Position numbers and translations under genes: made by a program. 64,000 bases of DNA from Acidimicrobiaceae bacterium (lineage in GTDB: Bacteria > Actinomycetota > Acidimicrobiia > Acidimicrobiales > Ilumatobacteraceae), in assembly GCA_947446815.1 (NCBI GenBank), contig CANFGT010000003.1:1-64000 (forward strand), read 5' to 3'. Position 1 is the first letter of the stretch; each line of letters begins with the position of its first letter. The notes below the pieces were generated by a model that saw only the letters and a list, made by a program, of their open reading frames with translations, was not told the DNA's origin and did no database searches. Shown piece by piece: positions 1-9,731 of this stretch.

Positions 1-2
1 AC

Positions 3-3000
3 CAGGCGACGTACAGCGACGGATCCGGGCGCGTGGTCTTCGTTGAGGGGAATAGGAAGGCGTACGAGCTTCTTAATCCGTCAACAGCAACGGCTTCAGC
101 AGATTTCAATCTCATTTACACCTATTCCAACACCCCCCTTGACGGTGCGATGTGCCATGCAACGCCACTGCCCACCGCAGACCCCGATACATCGTCTGCG
201 GGTAAGAACGTTGTGCAAACAAAGAATCTTTTAGGGAACGATGCTGTTGCAACAAACGCAGTAGGTGTTTCACTTGTTGCATCATCGGTCAAGCTGTGCG
301 ATCCCAATTCAAATCCTGTTGAGGTTTCACCGAACTGCACAAAAAGTGCAGGAACTTCCATCACGGTTGCCAATGTCGGATCATATTCAGTAGACGCTTT
401 GGGTGTCGTGACATTCACACCTGTGAATAACTATCTCGGCACACCACCAGCCCTGAACTATCAAGTTGCAGACTCTGCTGGCAACATTGCAACGAGCACA
501 TATACACCCACGGTGCTCAACACTGTTCCATCAGCTGTTGACGACACCTCGAGTGGCGCATACGACACCAATCAAACAATCTCGCCACTCACCAATGACA
601 CGGCTGGCTCTCTTGCACCAATTGATGCAACGTCGGTGAAGTTGTGCGCAACTACATCAACCGCCAACGCAAGCTGCAACCTCTCGACGTTGACTGTTCC
701 TAATGAGGGCACGTACACGGTAAATGCGAACGGCACAGTGACTTTTGATCCGTTACCGACCTTCAAGGGCACCGCATCTGCTGTGAAGTATGTAGTTGCA
801 GACACTCTGAATCAGTTAACAAATGCGACAATTACCGCGACAGTCGCAGCACCAACAGTTCCAAGTGCAACGCCACAATCGAAGTCGGTTATCCCTGGAG
901 GAAGTGTTGCTTTCACGACATTGACGGGTGTCAGTGGCCTTGCAACATCGGTCGCTGGCTTCAATACTTCAACCACTTGTCTCATTACTCCAAGTTCATC
1001 ACCGGCGACATGTGATGCTGATGGAGTAGTCACGATTGCAAATGAGGGTACGTACACGCTTGATGCAGTCACTGGTGTCGTCATCTTTGTCGCTGCTGCG
1101 AACGTGACTCCAGGTACGAAGACCGCATTGACCTATCAAGTCACCGACATCACTGGCCAAACTGCAACAGCAACATTGACGCCCACAGTTCCACCGGCAC
1201 CTACAGCAACGAATGACACTTCAACTGGCGCGTATGACACGAACCAAACAATCTCTCCATTGACGAATGACGCTCCTGGTTCTGGAGCAACATTGACAGC
1301 TAGTTCAGTGAAGTTGTGTGCGACAACCTCAACAGCAAATGCAAGTTGTAACTTGACGACATTGACGGTACCAAACGAAGGCACCTACACGGTGAACGCG
1401 AACGGCACTGTCACCTTTGATCCTCTGCCTACGTTCCGTGGCACAGCTTCACCAGTGAAGTACGTGGTCGCCGACTCAACCTCTCAATTGGCAAGCGCAA
1501 CCATCACTCCAACGGTTTCTGCTCCTTCATCGCCGGTAGCAACTCCAGAAAGCAAAGCCGTTATCCCTGGCGGTACGGCAACGTTTACTGTGCTCACCGG
1601 AACTGGTGGTCTGTCAACGTCAGCTGCTGGAATTGATGCATCGTTGACATGTCTATTGACACCAAGCACCTCCACATGTGATGCCGATGGCGTAGTAACA
1701 ATTGCGGGCGAAGGCACCTACACGCTCAACATCGCAACAGGAGTGGTTACGTTTGTCGCCGATCCTGCCGCGACACAGGGCAACAAGACACCAATTACCT
1801 ATCGCGTGACTGACATCACTGGACAGACCGCAACTTCAACATTGACTCCAGTGATTCCTGCGCCACCAGTTGCAACAAATGACACCTCGAGCGGCGCATA
1901 CGATGCCAACCAGACGATCTCGGTACTCAGTAATGACACTGTGACATCACCTGCAACCTTGATTGCCAGCACTGTGAAACTCTGCGCAACGACCTCCACC
2001 GCAAATGCAAGTTGCAATCTCACAACTTTGACTGTTGCAAACCAAGGTACGTACACCGTCAATGCAAATGGCACTGTCACGTTTGATCCACTTCCGACAT
2101 TTACTGGTACGGCATCTCCTGTGAAGTACGCAGTACAAGATTCCACCGGCCAATTCACGGGTGCCACCATTACTCCGACTGTCTCAATGCCTGCTGTTCC
2201 AGTTGCCACACCGGAGTCGAAGGCAGTTATCCCTGGCGGCACCGCAACATTTACAACACTTACCGGAACTGGTGCACTTGCAACATCGGGTGTGGGGCTA
2301 AACGCATCTGTCACTTGCTTGTACACGCCGAGTACCGCCACATGTGATGCTGATGGAATCGTCACCATTGCTGGTGAAGGTACGTACACGTTGAACACTT
2401 CTACGGGTGTTGTCACCTTTGTCGCTGATGTAAGTGCAACACAAGGAACGAAGACTTCAATTACCTACAAAGTCACTGACGTATTTGGTCAGAGTGCTAC
2501 ATCAACTCTGACACCGGTAATCCCCGCACCGCCGGTCGCAACAAATGACACGTCAAGTGGCGCGTACGACACAAATCAGACAATCACCCCCTTAACTAAT
2601 GACACGGTGACGTCACCAGCATCGCTTGTTGCCAGCACGTTGAAATTGTGTGCAAATACCAGCACTGCGAATACCAGCTGCAATCTCACAACTTTGACGG
2701 TGCCGAACGAAGGCACTTACACAGTGAATGCGAATGGCACGGTCACCTTTGATCCATTGTCAACTTTCCGTGGCACTGCTTCTCCTGTGAAGTACGCAGT
2801 ACAGGACTCCACGGGTCAATTCTCGGGTGCCACAATTACCCCAACTGTTGCAGCGCCGGGTGCACCGATAGCAACCCCTGAATCGAAAGCTGTCATACCA
2901 GGCGGGACAGCAACATTCACGACTATTGCAGGCACTGGTGCACTAGCCACTTCGTCTGCCGGATTGAATGTTTCAGCAACTTGTCTACTCACGCCGAGTA

Positions 3001-6000
3001 CTGCAGTTTGTGATGCAGATGGCATAGTTACGATTGCGGGTGAGGGCACGTTCACACTCAATGTTGCTACGGGTGTAGTCACGTTTGTTGCAGATGTCAA
3101 TGCGACTCAGGGCGCGAAGACGCCCATCACATATCGCGTCACCGATATCACGGGGCAGACAGCAACGTCAACTCTCACGCCGGTCATTCCTGCTCCTCCT
3201 GTGGCTGTGAACGACACTTCAACCGGCGCATATGACACCAATCAGACAATCTCACCTTTGAGCAACGACTCCGCCACGACACCTGCAACCTTGGTCGCCA
3301 GCAGCTTGAAGTTGTGTGCAACAACGTCGACTGCAAATGCAAGCTGCAACTTGACGACTTTGACGGTGACAAATGAGGGCACATACACGGTCAATGCGAA
3401 CGGCACCGTGACGTTTGATCCGCTTCCATCGTTTGTGGGAACTGCATTTCCAGTGAAGTACGTCGTGGCAGATACAACGGGCCAGGTCACCAACGCGACG
3501 ATTACGCCAACTGTTTCGATGCCAGCCGTCCCAGTTGCAACTCCTCAAACGAAGGCCGTTATCCCTGGTGGAACAGTCGCCTTCACAACACTCACGGGTA
3601 CGGGCGGTCTCGCTACCTCCGGTGTTGGTTTTAATGCCTCGGTGACATGCCTTATTACTCCGAGTACCACCACTTGTGATGCCGATGGGGTAGTGGCAAT
3701 TGCAGGCGAGGGCACGTACACGTTGAACACATCAACTGGTGTTGTCACCTTTGTAGCTGATGCAGGTGCGACTCAGGGCACAAAGACGGCACTCTCCTAC
3801 AAGGTGACTGACATCTTTGGCCAGACAGCTACGTCAACTCTCACCCCAGTCATTCCTGCTCCTCCGGCGGCTGTGAACGACACCTCGACTGGCCCATTTG
3901 ATACCAACCAAACCATTTCGCCTTTGACCAACGATTCGGCAACGACGCCTGCAACCTTGGTCGCCAGCAGCGTGAAGTTGTGCGCAACAACGTCGACTGC
4001 AAATGCAAGCTGTAACCTCACAACATTGACGGTGCCAAACGAGGGCACGTACACGGTCAATGTGAACGGCACCGTGACGTTCGATCCGCTTCCATCGTTT
4101 GTTGGTACGGCTTCGCCTGTGAAGTATGTCGTGGCCGACACCACGGGACAGCTCGCAAATGCAACAATCACCCCGACGGTTTTGATGCCTGCAGTTCCTG
4201 TAGCAACTCCTCAAACAAAGATTGTGATTCCTGGCGGCACAGCAACCTTCACCACCGTGACCGGAACTGGTGGCCTCGCAACAACTCCAGTCAGCTTCAA
4301 TACCTCTGCAACTTGCCTTATTACGCCAAGCACCACGACATGTGATGCTGACGGAATCATCACCATCGCTGGTGAAGGTACATTCACGTTGAACGCATCA
4401 ACAGGAATCGTCACGTTTGTTGCCGATATCAACGCGACAGTAGGAACCAAGACCCCACTCACCTACAAAGTGACTGATATTTTTGGCCAGACAGCAACCT
4501 CAACGCTGACTCCGATTATTCCTGCACCTCCTGCAGCAGTGAATGACACAAATACAGACGCGTATGACGTCACCCAGGTGATTTCACCCCTCACAAATGA
4601 TTCAGCTGTGGCGCCAGCAACCTTGGTGACCAGCAGCGTGAAGCTGTGTGCGACAACATCAACTGCGAATGCAAGCTGCAACCTCGCAACATTGACGGTG
4701 GCAAATGAGGGCACGTACACAGTCAACACAAATGGCACTGTTTCGTTTGATCCGCTTCCCACCTTCATCGGAACAGCTGCGCCAGTGAAGTACATCGTTG
4801 CGGATATCAATGGTCGCGTGGCAAGTGCGACCATCACTCCAACAGTTCTCATGCCACCGCCACCTGTGGCCACGCCAGACCTTCGTGCAGTAGCCCCAGC
4901 TTCGACGGTGAGCTTCCAGCCCATCACAGGCTCTGGGGCATTAGCGGCAACTGCAGTCGGCGGTGCTGCATTAAACCCAACCACTTTGTGCATCATTGAT
5001 CCTTCAACGATGATCTGTGGAACAACACCAGTGACCATCGCTGGTGAAGGCACGTACTCCGTCAACGTCGCTACTGGTGTTGTCTCCTACACCTCGTTGG
5101 CCAATGCCCCCATCGGACAACGAAGGTCAATCTCTTACAAGATCACGGACATTTTTGGTCAGACAGTCACGTCAACATTGACGCCAGTCATTCCTCCGAT
5201 GCCAACGATTCGAGATGACTCTTCTTCGGGTCCTTGGATCACGGCACAAACACTCGTTCCTGTTACAAATGACTCGGCCGGTGCGGGAACGCTCTTGAAC
5301 GCAACAACGATCAAACTCTGTCTGAACACTGCAACAACGGCATCCGCTTGCACCGGCACCACATTGACTGTGCCAGGCGAAGGCACCTACACAGTGCTCG
5401 CTAACGGAAATGTGAAGTTCGTTCCGCTCTCAACATTTTTCGGTACTGCAACATCGATCAAGTATTCGGTTAGCGACGGCGCCGGTCAGGCAGCAATGGC
5501 GAACATTGTTGTTGTGGTCGCGCCACCTACCAACAAGCCAGTAGCAAAGCCACAGAAACTCGAAGTCAATCGTGGCGAGACAATTCAGTTCACCACGCTC
5601 ACTGGCAAGCAAGGTCTTGCGGTATCCAAGATTGGTCTTGCAAAGATGAATACATGTTTGATCGATCCTGCGCCAGTGGTTGCTGCCGATGCAACTGTCT
5701 GCGATGCAGATGGAATCGTGACTGTGAAAAACCTCGGCACATTCAAGTTGAACAAGTCGACAGGTGTTGTGAGTTTCACCGCCAGCCGTAATGCGAAGGC
5801 CGGCGAGGGCCTCTCTATTGCTTACCAAGTGACAGACCTGGCAGGCCAGACGGTGCAGTCAAAACTGACACCGATCATCCCTGAGAAGCCTCAGCTTCCA
5901 ACAACTGGTGCGAACAGCACTGAACCGTTATTGCTTGCGGCGCTCATGCTCATCAGTATTGGTGTGGCTGTGAATCGCAGCAAGCGCTTCGTGTCCCGCC

Positions 6001-6008
6001 ACGCCTAG
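3..6008 (+). CDS. Giant cell-surface protein with CshA-type repeats and LPXTG-like anchor (5' partial)
   Basis: The frame is open from base 3 with no stop, so the true start and signal peptide lie left of the window; the GTG at 33 is only an internal codon. About 2000 residues are visible. Nearly all of it is a tandem array of two alternating ~110-residue modules. Both carry a GTYTVN..GTVTFDP-type core that matches CshA fibril repeats of bacterial adhesins. Each module has a close Cys pair, which could form a disulfide. The C-terminus has LPTTG (5895-5909), a hydrophobic segment (LLLAALMLISIGVAV) and a basic tail (NRSKRF), the layout of a sortase substrate. No sortase is in the window. Role inferred: a wall-anchored fibril for adhesion or cell contact. 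Confidence 0.85.
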   Translation, partial: QATYSDGSGRVVFVEGNRKAYELLNPSTATASADFNLIYTYSNTPLDGAMCHATPLPTADPDTSSAGKNVVQTKNLLGNDAVATNAVGVSLVASSVKLCDPNSNPVEVSPNCTKSAGTSITVANVGSYSVDALGVVTFTPVNNYLGTPPALNYQVADSAGNIATSTYTPTVLNTVPSAVDDTSSGAYDTNQTISPLTNDTAGSLAPIDATSVKLCATTSTANASCNLSTLTVPNEGTYTVNANGTVTFDPLPTFKGTASAVKYVVADTLNQLTNATITATVAAPTVPSATPQSKSVIPGGSVAFTTLTGVSGLATSVAGFNTSTTCLITPSSSPATCDADGVVTIANEGTYTLDAVTGVVIFVAAANVTPGTKTALTYQVTDITGQTATATLTPTVPPAPTATNDTSTGAYDTNQTISPLTNDAPGSGATLTASSVKLCATTSTANASCNLTTLTVPNEGTYTVNANGTVTFDPLPTFRGTASPVKYVVADSTSQLASATITPTVSAPSSPVATPESKAVIPGGTATFTVLTGTGGLSTSAAGIDASLTCLLTPSTSTCDADGVVTIAGEGTYTLNIATGVVTFVADPAATQGNKTPITYRVTDITGQTATSTLTPVIPAPPVATNDTSSGAYDANQTISVLSNDTVTSPATLIASTVKLCATTSTANASCNLTTLTVANQGTYTVNANGTVTFDPLPTFTGTASPVKYAVQDSTGQFTGATITPTVSMPAVPVATPESKAVIPGGTATFTTLTGTGALATSGVGLNASVTCLYTPSTATCDADGIVTIAGEGTYTLNTSTGVVTFVADVSATQGTKTSITYKVTDVFGQSATSTLTPVIPAPPVATNDTSSGAYDTNQTITPLTNDTVTSPASLVASTLKLCANTSTANTSCNLTTLTVPNEGTYTVNANGTVTFDPLSTFRGTASPVKYAVQDSTGQFSGATITPTVAAPGAPIATPESKAVIPGGTATFTTIAGTGALATSSAGLNVSATCLLTPSTAVCDADGIVTIAGEGTFTLNVATGVVTFVADVNATQGAKTPITYRVTDITGQTATSTLTPVIPAPPVAVNDTSTGAYDTNQTISPLSNDSATTPATLVASSLKLCATTSTANASCNLTTLTVTNEGTYTVNANGTVTFDPLPSFVGTAFPVKYVVADTTGQVTNATITPTVSMPAVPVATPQTKAVIPGGTVAFTTLTGTGGLATSGVGFNASVTCLITPSTTTCDADGVVAIAGEGTYTLNTSTGVVTFVADAGATQGTKTALSYKVTDIFGQTATSTLTPVIPAPPAAVNDTSTGPFDTNQTISPLTNDSATTPATLVASSVKLCATTSTANASCNLTTLTVPNEGTYTVNVNGTVTFDPLPSFVGTASPVKYVVADTTGQLANATITPTVLMPAVPVATPQTKIVIPGGTATFTTVTGTGGLATTPVSFNTSATCLITPSTTTCDADGIITIAGEGTFTLNASTGIVTFVADINATVGTKTPLTYKVTDIFGQTATSTLTPIIPAPPAAVNDTNTDAYDVTQVISPLTNDSAVAPATLVTSSVKLCATTSTANASCNLATLTVANEGTYTVNTNGTVSFDPLPTFIGTAAPVKYIVADINGRVASATITPTVLMPPPPVATPDLRAVAPASTVSFQPITGSGALAATAVGGAALNPTTLCIIDPSTMICGTTPVTIAGEGTYSVNVATGVVSYTSLANAPIGQRRSISYKITDIFGQTVTSTLTPVIPPMPTIRDDSSSGPWITAQTLVPVTNDSAGAGTLLNATTIKLCLNTATTASACTGTTLTVPGEGTYTVLANGNVKFVPLSTFFGTATSIKYSVSDGAGQAAMANIVVVVAPPTNKPVAKPQKLEVNRGETIQFTTLTGKQGLAVSKIGLAKMNTCLIDPAPVVAADATVCDADGIVTVKNLGTFKLNKSTGVVSFTASRNAKAGEGLSIAYQVTDLAGQTVQSKLTPIIPEKPQLPTTGANSTEPLLLAALMLISIGVAVNRSKRFVSRHA
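540..5890 (+). repeat. Tandem 666-bp coding repeats (eight units)
   Basis: The landmark (N/D)DT.(T/S)G..D..Q starts at 540, 1212, 1878, 2544, 3210, 3876, 4542 and 5214. The spacing is exactly 666 bp for five successive intervals and 672 bp for the outer two. Each unit encodes a module A (Cys pair in LCATTSTANASC) followed by a module B (Cys pair around TPSTTTCDADG). A B-like half unit precedes the array at about 170-535. Central units are close copies and the terminal ones diverge, as expected when unequal crossing-over homogenises the middle of an array. The exact unit number could be affected by assembly collapse. Confidence 0.9.
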
Positions 6009-6072
6009 TCGTTCCTTTGCTCCGTGAAAACTGGTCTATCTAAAGGTGGCAGAATGCCCGTAGGGGGTTCAT

Positions 6073-6696
6073 ATGTCACGACTACGTCAGGTATCGCGGG
6101 CCGAAGCGCACGAGAGTGTATTGCCGACCTACGACCTTCTCTTCGGTGATCGAGATCCGGTTGCAGAGCCAGGAACCGCAACTGGAACGCCGGGTGATTG
6201 GTGGACGGTGTTCGCACTGGTTCCAGAGATTTTCGATCACGCCATGCGAGGTTTCGTTCTTTATCGCAGTCGCGAACGCATTCTTGATCCGCAACTGCGT
6301 GAGTTGGGTCAGACGCGAGTGGGCTGGGCTCGATCAAGTCAGTTCGTGTATTCGCAGCACATCAAGTCGGCACGTTCTGCCGGTGTGAGTGAAGAAAAGA
6401 TTGCAGCAATTCCTCATTGGCAAACAGCGGACTGTTTCTCGCCTGCAGAGCGTGCGGTGTTGGCATATACCGACGCGTTGGTCTACGACGGTGGTCGTGT
6501 TGCAGATGGAGTCTTCGCATCGTTGAAGGAATATCTCAGCGATGAAGAGATTCTCGAGTTCACTTACATCACTGCGATGTATGACATGCATGCGGTGATG
6601 ACAAAAGCATTGAAGCTTGAGTTTGACAACAAAGATGAACCAATGGTTGAAGTTGATGGTCCTGATGGACCCGGAATGAAATTGAGAGTGCGATGA
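6073..6696 (+). CDS. Carboxymuconolactone decarboxylase (AhpD-like) family protein
   Basis: This 207-residue all-helical protein resembles the CMD/AhpD fold. The usual CxxCxxxH redox site is reduced to SxxVxxxH (S89, V92, H96), so peroxidase-type thiol chemistry is unlikely; a lyase or decarboxylase role fits better. A conserved acidic/His pattern continues in the second half (FTYITAMYDMHAVMTKAL). The stop overlaps the next gene's ATG (ATGA), implying translational coupling with the VOC protein. Substrate unknown. Confidence 0.75.
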   Translation: MSRLRQVSRAEAHESVLPTYDLLFGDRDPVAEPGTATGTPGDWWTVFALVPEIFDHAMRGFVLYRSRERILDPQLRELGQTRVGWARSSQFVYSQHIKSARSAGVSEEKIAAIPHWQTADCFSPAERAVLAYTDALVYDGGRVADGVFASLKEYLSDEEILEFTYITAMYDMHAVMTKALKLEFDNKDEPMVEVDGPDGPGMKLRVR

Positions 6697-7178
6697 CTGG
6701 ATTGAATCGATCAGTAGGTGTGCATCACGTTGCGTATGCATGCAAAGACCCTGAAGCAACACGGCATTTCTATGAAGACCTGTGTGGCTTTCCGTTGGTG
6801 CACACGGAAGTCACTCGCGTGCCCGATTCTGAAGCATTCTTCCGTCACTTGTTCTTTGATCTCGGCGATGGCACATGCATTGCGTTCTTCGACATGCATG
6901 GTGTGGGGGAGAAGCCCGATTGGAAATCAGATGTGTCGGAATCTGTCGGCTTGCCTGTGTGGGTGAATCACATTGCATTTGCCGCAGACGAAGAACGTCA
7001 GAAGCAGGCGAAGGCTTCACTGTCGGCCGGCGGTGTGGAGCCGTTGATGGACGTGGATCATGGCTGGTGCCATTCCATTTATTACATCGATCCCAACGGA
7101 ATCATGGTGGAGTTCTGTCGAGATACTCCTGGTTTCACGCCGGATCCCGTAGAAGCTCGCGCCGCTCTCAAGAATTAA
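6693..7178 (+). CDS. VOC (glyoxalase/bleomycin-resistance fold) protein
   Basis: 161 residues with the paired beta-alpha-beta-beta-beta modules of the vicinal oxygen chelate superfamily. Likely metal ligands are His11 or His12, His93 (VNHIAF) and Glu140 (IMVEF). The DPNGIMVEF ending is typical of dioxygenase or isomerase-like members. It overlaps the upstream CMD protein by 4 bases, so the two probably act on one substrate. It also overlaps the tail of the convergent gene at 7168. Exact reaction not assignable. Confidence 0.8.
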   Translation: MTGLNRSVGVHHVAYACKDPEATRHFYEDLCGFPLVHTEVTRVPDSEAFFRHLFFDLGDGTCIAFFDMHGVGEKPDWKSDVSESVGLPVWVNHIAFAADEERQKQAKASLSAGGVEPLMDVDHGWCHSIYYIDPNGIMVEFCRDTPGFTPDPVEARAALKN

Positions 7179-7539
7179 TCAAGTAGTCGGAGAGCCACTG
7201 CGCAAAGTCTGCAGTGTTGCCACTGAAACCTTGGAGTGCTTGGTTCGTCAAGATGATGGACAACCCGGCGGTTGTGCGCGCAAGTACAGCAGGAAATGAT
7301 CCGTTGAGAGATGCAAGTACATCGTCCGGCGCGTCATTGCGGTGAAATGTATTGAACGGCACGCCAAGGTCTGCGGCGCATTCTTTCCATTCACGCTTCT
7401 CTGTGAAGAGGCCGTGCGTGAGTTCACAGAGCGAACAATGCGTGGTACCCAAACGAGCACCAATCCAATACGAGATCTCGCCGAGCAGAGTGGAATCAGC
7501 GTCGTATACGCCAATGAACTCAACGACGTTAGAAGTCAT
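7168..7539 (-). CDS. Uncharacterised protein with an HCxxC motif
   Basis: This 123-residue protein is not assigned to a characterised family. It begins with VYDADSTLLGEISYWIG and has the compact motif H34-C35-x2-C38-x3-H42-G, suggesting a redox or metal site. The tail lacks membrane segments. It converges on the VOC gene, with an 11-base overlap of 3' ends, and is divergent from the SDR gene starting at 7586. Similar HCxxC...HG proteins occur in other bacteria as uncharacterised families (recollection, not searched). Confidence 0.6.
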   Translation of the reverse strand: MTSNVVEFIGVYDADSTLLGEISYWIGARLGTTHCSLCELTHGLFTEKREWKECAADLGVPFNTFHRNDAPDDVLASLNGSFPAVLARTTAGLSIILTNQALQGFSGNTADFAQWLSDYLINS

Positions 7540-7585
7540 ATCAACAGGGTATAGACGTTTTCAATATGACCTGTACGGTGCGGGT

Positions 7586-8563
7586 ATGGCATTGCAGAAG
7601 TTTCTTGATGATGCACTGGACACTCTCGTTGTGCCGGGCTTTTCCCGTATTGGGTACCTCGTGCGTTCGTCTCAATTCGAACCACTCGATCACAATTCAC
7701 TCACGGGGAAGACAGTGGTCATCACCGGTCCAACGTCGGGGTTGGGAAGAGCAGCTGCGCATCAGTTGGCGGCGATGGGTGCAAGTCTCATTCTCGTTGG
7801 ACGATCCGCAGAAAAGCTCGAGCGCACAAAGAGTGAGTTAGTTCGCGATTCGGAAGCGCAGACGTTTCACACTGTGATTGCCGACATGGGCGACCTTGAT
7901 GCGGTGCGTGCAGCATCTCGGCAAATACTTTCTCTCACTACTGGCTTACATGCGGTGATTCATAACGCTGGTGCACTTTTGAAGGAGCGCAGGGTCACAG
8001 CGCAAGGTTTCGAAACAACAATTGCTACTCATGTTTTGGGTCCGCATCAGATGACAACAGATCTACTGCCATTGTTGAGGTCGTCAGCAGGCCGAGTGAT
8101 CACAGTGTCATCAGGCGGAATGTGTGCAGCATCATTACCCAATGTTGCAGTTGATGAATCTCCAGAGATGACTCCCGCCTATTACGACGGCACACGCCAG
8201 TACGCCATTGCGAAACGTATCCAAGTCACTCTGAATGAGATGTGGGCGAATCGTGAGCCGGAGATTGAATTTGCAGCGATGCACCCAGGATGGGCCGATA
8301 CGCCCGGTGTGCAGGAATCGCTTCCTGCATTCCGATTTTTCACGAAGCCTCTCTTGCGCAGTGCTGAACAAGGAGCCGACACAATTTGCTGGCTTGCTTC
8401 GCGCAGTGATGTCGTTCCTTCAGGAAAGTTCTGGAGCGACCGGGCAGTTCGGTCAATTCATCGATTGCCACGCACTCGCACCTCGGATACACCTGCAGTG
8501 CGTGAAGCACTCTGGCAGTGGTGCAATCAGCGCATTATCTCTGCTCCGACTTCGACCAACTAG
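7586..8563 (+). CDS. Short-chain dehydrogenase/reductase
   Basis: Start at ATG 7586 gives 325 residues; the frame is open further upstream, but that part overlaps the divergent gene and does not look like the family. A short amphipathic N-terminal extension precedes the Rossmann motif TGPTSGLG (47-54). NAG at 127-129, Ser175/176 and YAIAK (206-210) complete the SDR active site. The arrangement matches retinol-dehydrogenase-like or protochlorophyllide-reductase-like SDRs of Actinobacteria. NADP preference is suggested by Arg after strand 2 (VGRSAEK). Substrate unknown. The 3' end overlaps the convergent DUF2256 gene by 4 bases. Confidence 0.88.
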   Translation: MALQKFLDDALDTLVVPGFSRIGYLVRSSQFEPLDHNSLTGKTVVITGPTSGLGRAAAHQLAAMGASLILVGRSAEKLERTKSELVRDSEAQTFHTVIADMGDLDAVRAASRQILSLTTGLHAVIHNAGALLKERRVTAQGFETTIATHVLGPHQMTTDLLPLLRSSAGRVITVSSGGMCAASLPNVAVDESPEMTPAYYDGTRQYAIAKRIQVTLNEMWANREPEIEFAAMHPGWADTPGVQESLPAFRFFTKPLLRSAEQGADTICWLASRSDVVPSGKFWSDRAVRSIHRLPRTRTSDTPAVREALWQWCNQRIISAPTSTN

Positions 8564-8712
8564 GAGTTGGGTTTCTCCTTGCGGCAGCCGTCGCTGCAAT
8601 AACGGACCTGCTCCCAATCCCGCGCCCACTTGCGGCGCCATTCGAAGGGGCGTCCACAGACAACGCAGATTTTCGGCTCATGTCTATTCTTAGAGCGCGC
8701 GATTCTGGCCAC
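8560..8712 (-). CDS. DUF2256 small zinc-ribbon-like protein (50 residues)
   Basis: A short gene read from the minus strand; GTG start at 8712, stop at 8560-8562. The product begins [14 protein letters not shown], then has [18 protein letters not shown], and YCSDGC. Two CxxC-type pairs and the [18 protein letters not shown] block are diagnostic of DUF2256. An upstream stop in frame leaves GTG 8712 as the only reasonable start. It converges on the SDR gene with a 4-base overlap. Function is unknown; the Cys pattern suggests a structural zinc site. Confidence 0.85.
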   Translation of the reverse strand: MARIARSKNRHEPKICVVCGRPFEWRRKWARDWEQVRYCSDGCRKEKPNS

Positions 8713-8836
8713 ATCGTCAGGATATGGGCGGTTGACGGGCGGAAATGACCGTTTTGCTCAGGCGTCAACTAAAATAAAAAGTGATTCGGATGACACCAAA
8801 AGCGGATAACGCTGAGGCTGTCGAAGCGTCAAAGAT

Positions 8837-8912
8837 GCGCCTTTAGCTCAGTCGGTAGAGCAACGGACTTTTAATCCGCAGGTCCTGGGTTCGAGCCCCA
8901 GAGGGCGCACCA
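8837..8912 (+). tRNA. tRNA-Lys (anticodon TTT)
   Basis: Cloverleaf visible: acceptor GCGCCTT (8837-8843) pairs with AGGGCGC (8902-8908) using one G-U pair, followed by discriminator A and an encoded CCA. The anticodon loop CTTTTAA gives TTT. The T-arm GGTTCGAGCCCC is canonical. It stands alone between the DUF2256 gene and the enoyl-CoA hydratase gene. Confidence 0.97.
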
Positions 8913-8954
8913 TTACATACTGGCGTACTCTGTGTAGTGACCCGGAGGCACGCC

Positions 8955-9725
8955 ATGACAACTTCAATACGCATGCAACGCGAGGGTGATTTCGTCACAG
9001 TGACTCTGTGTAATCCGGCAAAGCGCAATGCATTGTCGTTGGATGTTCTCCTAGAACTCACGGCCGCTTTCACAGAGATTGCTGCCTCGGATGCTCTTGG
9101 CATCATTCTCGCGGCGGAGGGCCCCGTGTTCTCCGCTGGGCACAACTTTGGCGAGATGAAGGGTGCCTCAGAAGCTGACGCCTTACACCTCTTTACTGTG
9201 TGCTCGAACCTGATGCAGACGATGCATTCCATTCCGCAACCCATCGTTGCGCGCGTCCACGCTTTAGCTACTGCCGCTGGTTGTCAATTAGTGGCCACAT
9301 GTGATCTTGCTGTTGCGGCGTCGTCAGCCGGTTTTGCTATTCCTGGTGGCAAGGGCGGTTTGTTCTGCCACACCCCACTCGTTGCGGTGGCGCGGTCTCT
9401 CACGCCAAAGCGTGCATTAGAGATGGCAATGACTGGTGATGTCATCTCTGCACAAACTGCGTTGGAGTGGGGCTTGATTAATCAGGTTGCATTCGACGAA
9501 GAACTTGAGACTGCAACTCAGAGTTTGTTGGAACGTGCATGCCGCGGTTCTCGTGAAAGTAAGGCAATTGGTAAGCAGGTGTATTACCAACAAATAGGTA
9601 TGAACGAACCCGATGCGTATGCGTTTGCATCTGCAGTGATGGCGAAGGCTGTGGTCTCGGATGTGGCACAAGAGGGCATTGCGGCGTTTCTTGAGAAGCG
9701 CCACCCTGACTTTGGTGGTAGGTAA
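8955..9725 (+). CDS. Enoyl-CoA hydratase/isomerase family protein
   Basis: ATG 8955 is preceded by GGAGG at 8944-8948, which rules out the in-frame GTG at 8937. The 256-residue crotonase-fold protein has the first oxyanion-hole block FSAGHNFGEM (59-68) and the second block IPGGKGGLFCHTP. The GLFC.TP form resembles ECHDC3-like crotonases rather than classical FadB-type hydratases, and the usual catalytic Glu pair is not obvious. The reaction on acyl-CoA is therefore uncertain. The copA-like gene starts 6 bases downstream, so the two are probably cotranscribed. Confidence 0.85.
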   Translation: MTTSIRMQREGDFVTVTLCNPAKRNALSLDVLLELTAAFTEIAASDALGIILAAEGPVFSAGHNFGEMKGASEADALHLFTVCSNLMQTMHSIPQPIVARVHALATAAGCQLVATCDLAVAASSAGFAIPGGKGGLFCHTPLVAVARSLTPKRALEMAMTGDVISAQTALEWGLINQVAFDEELETATQSLLERACRGSRESKAIGKQVYYQQIGMNEPDAYAFASAVMAKAVVSDVAQEGIAAFLEKRHPDFGGR

Positions 9726-9731
9726 ATAGGT

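Noticed and set aside
122-5828. Many minus-strand open frames of 60-205 residues inside the repeat gene
   Set aside because: They recur with the 666-bp period, have low-complexity Val/Ala/Pro composition, and are shadows of the plus-strand repeats.
540-5890. CRISPR array
   Set aside because: The regular repeats are 666 bp long and coding, with no short repeat-spacer structure.
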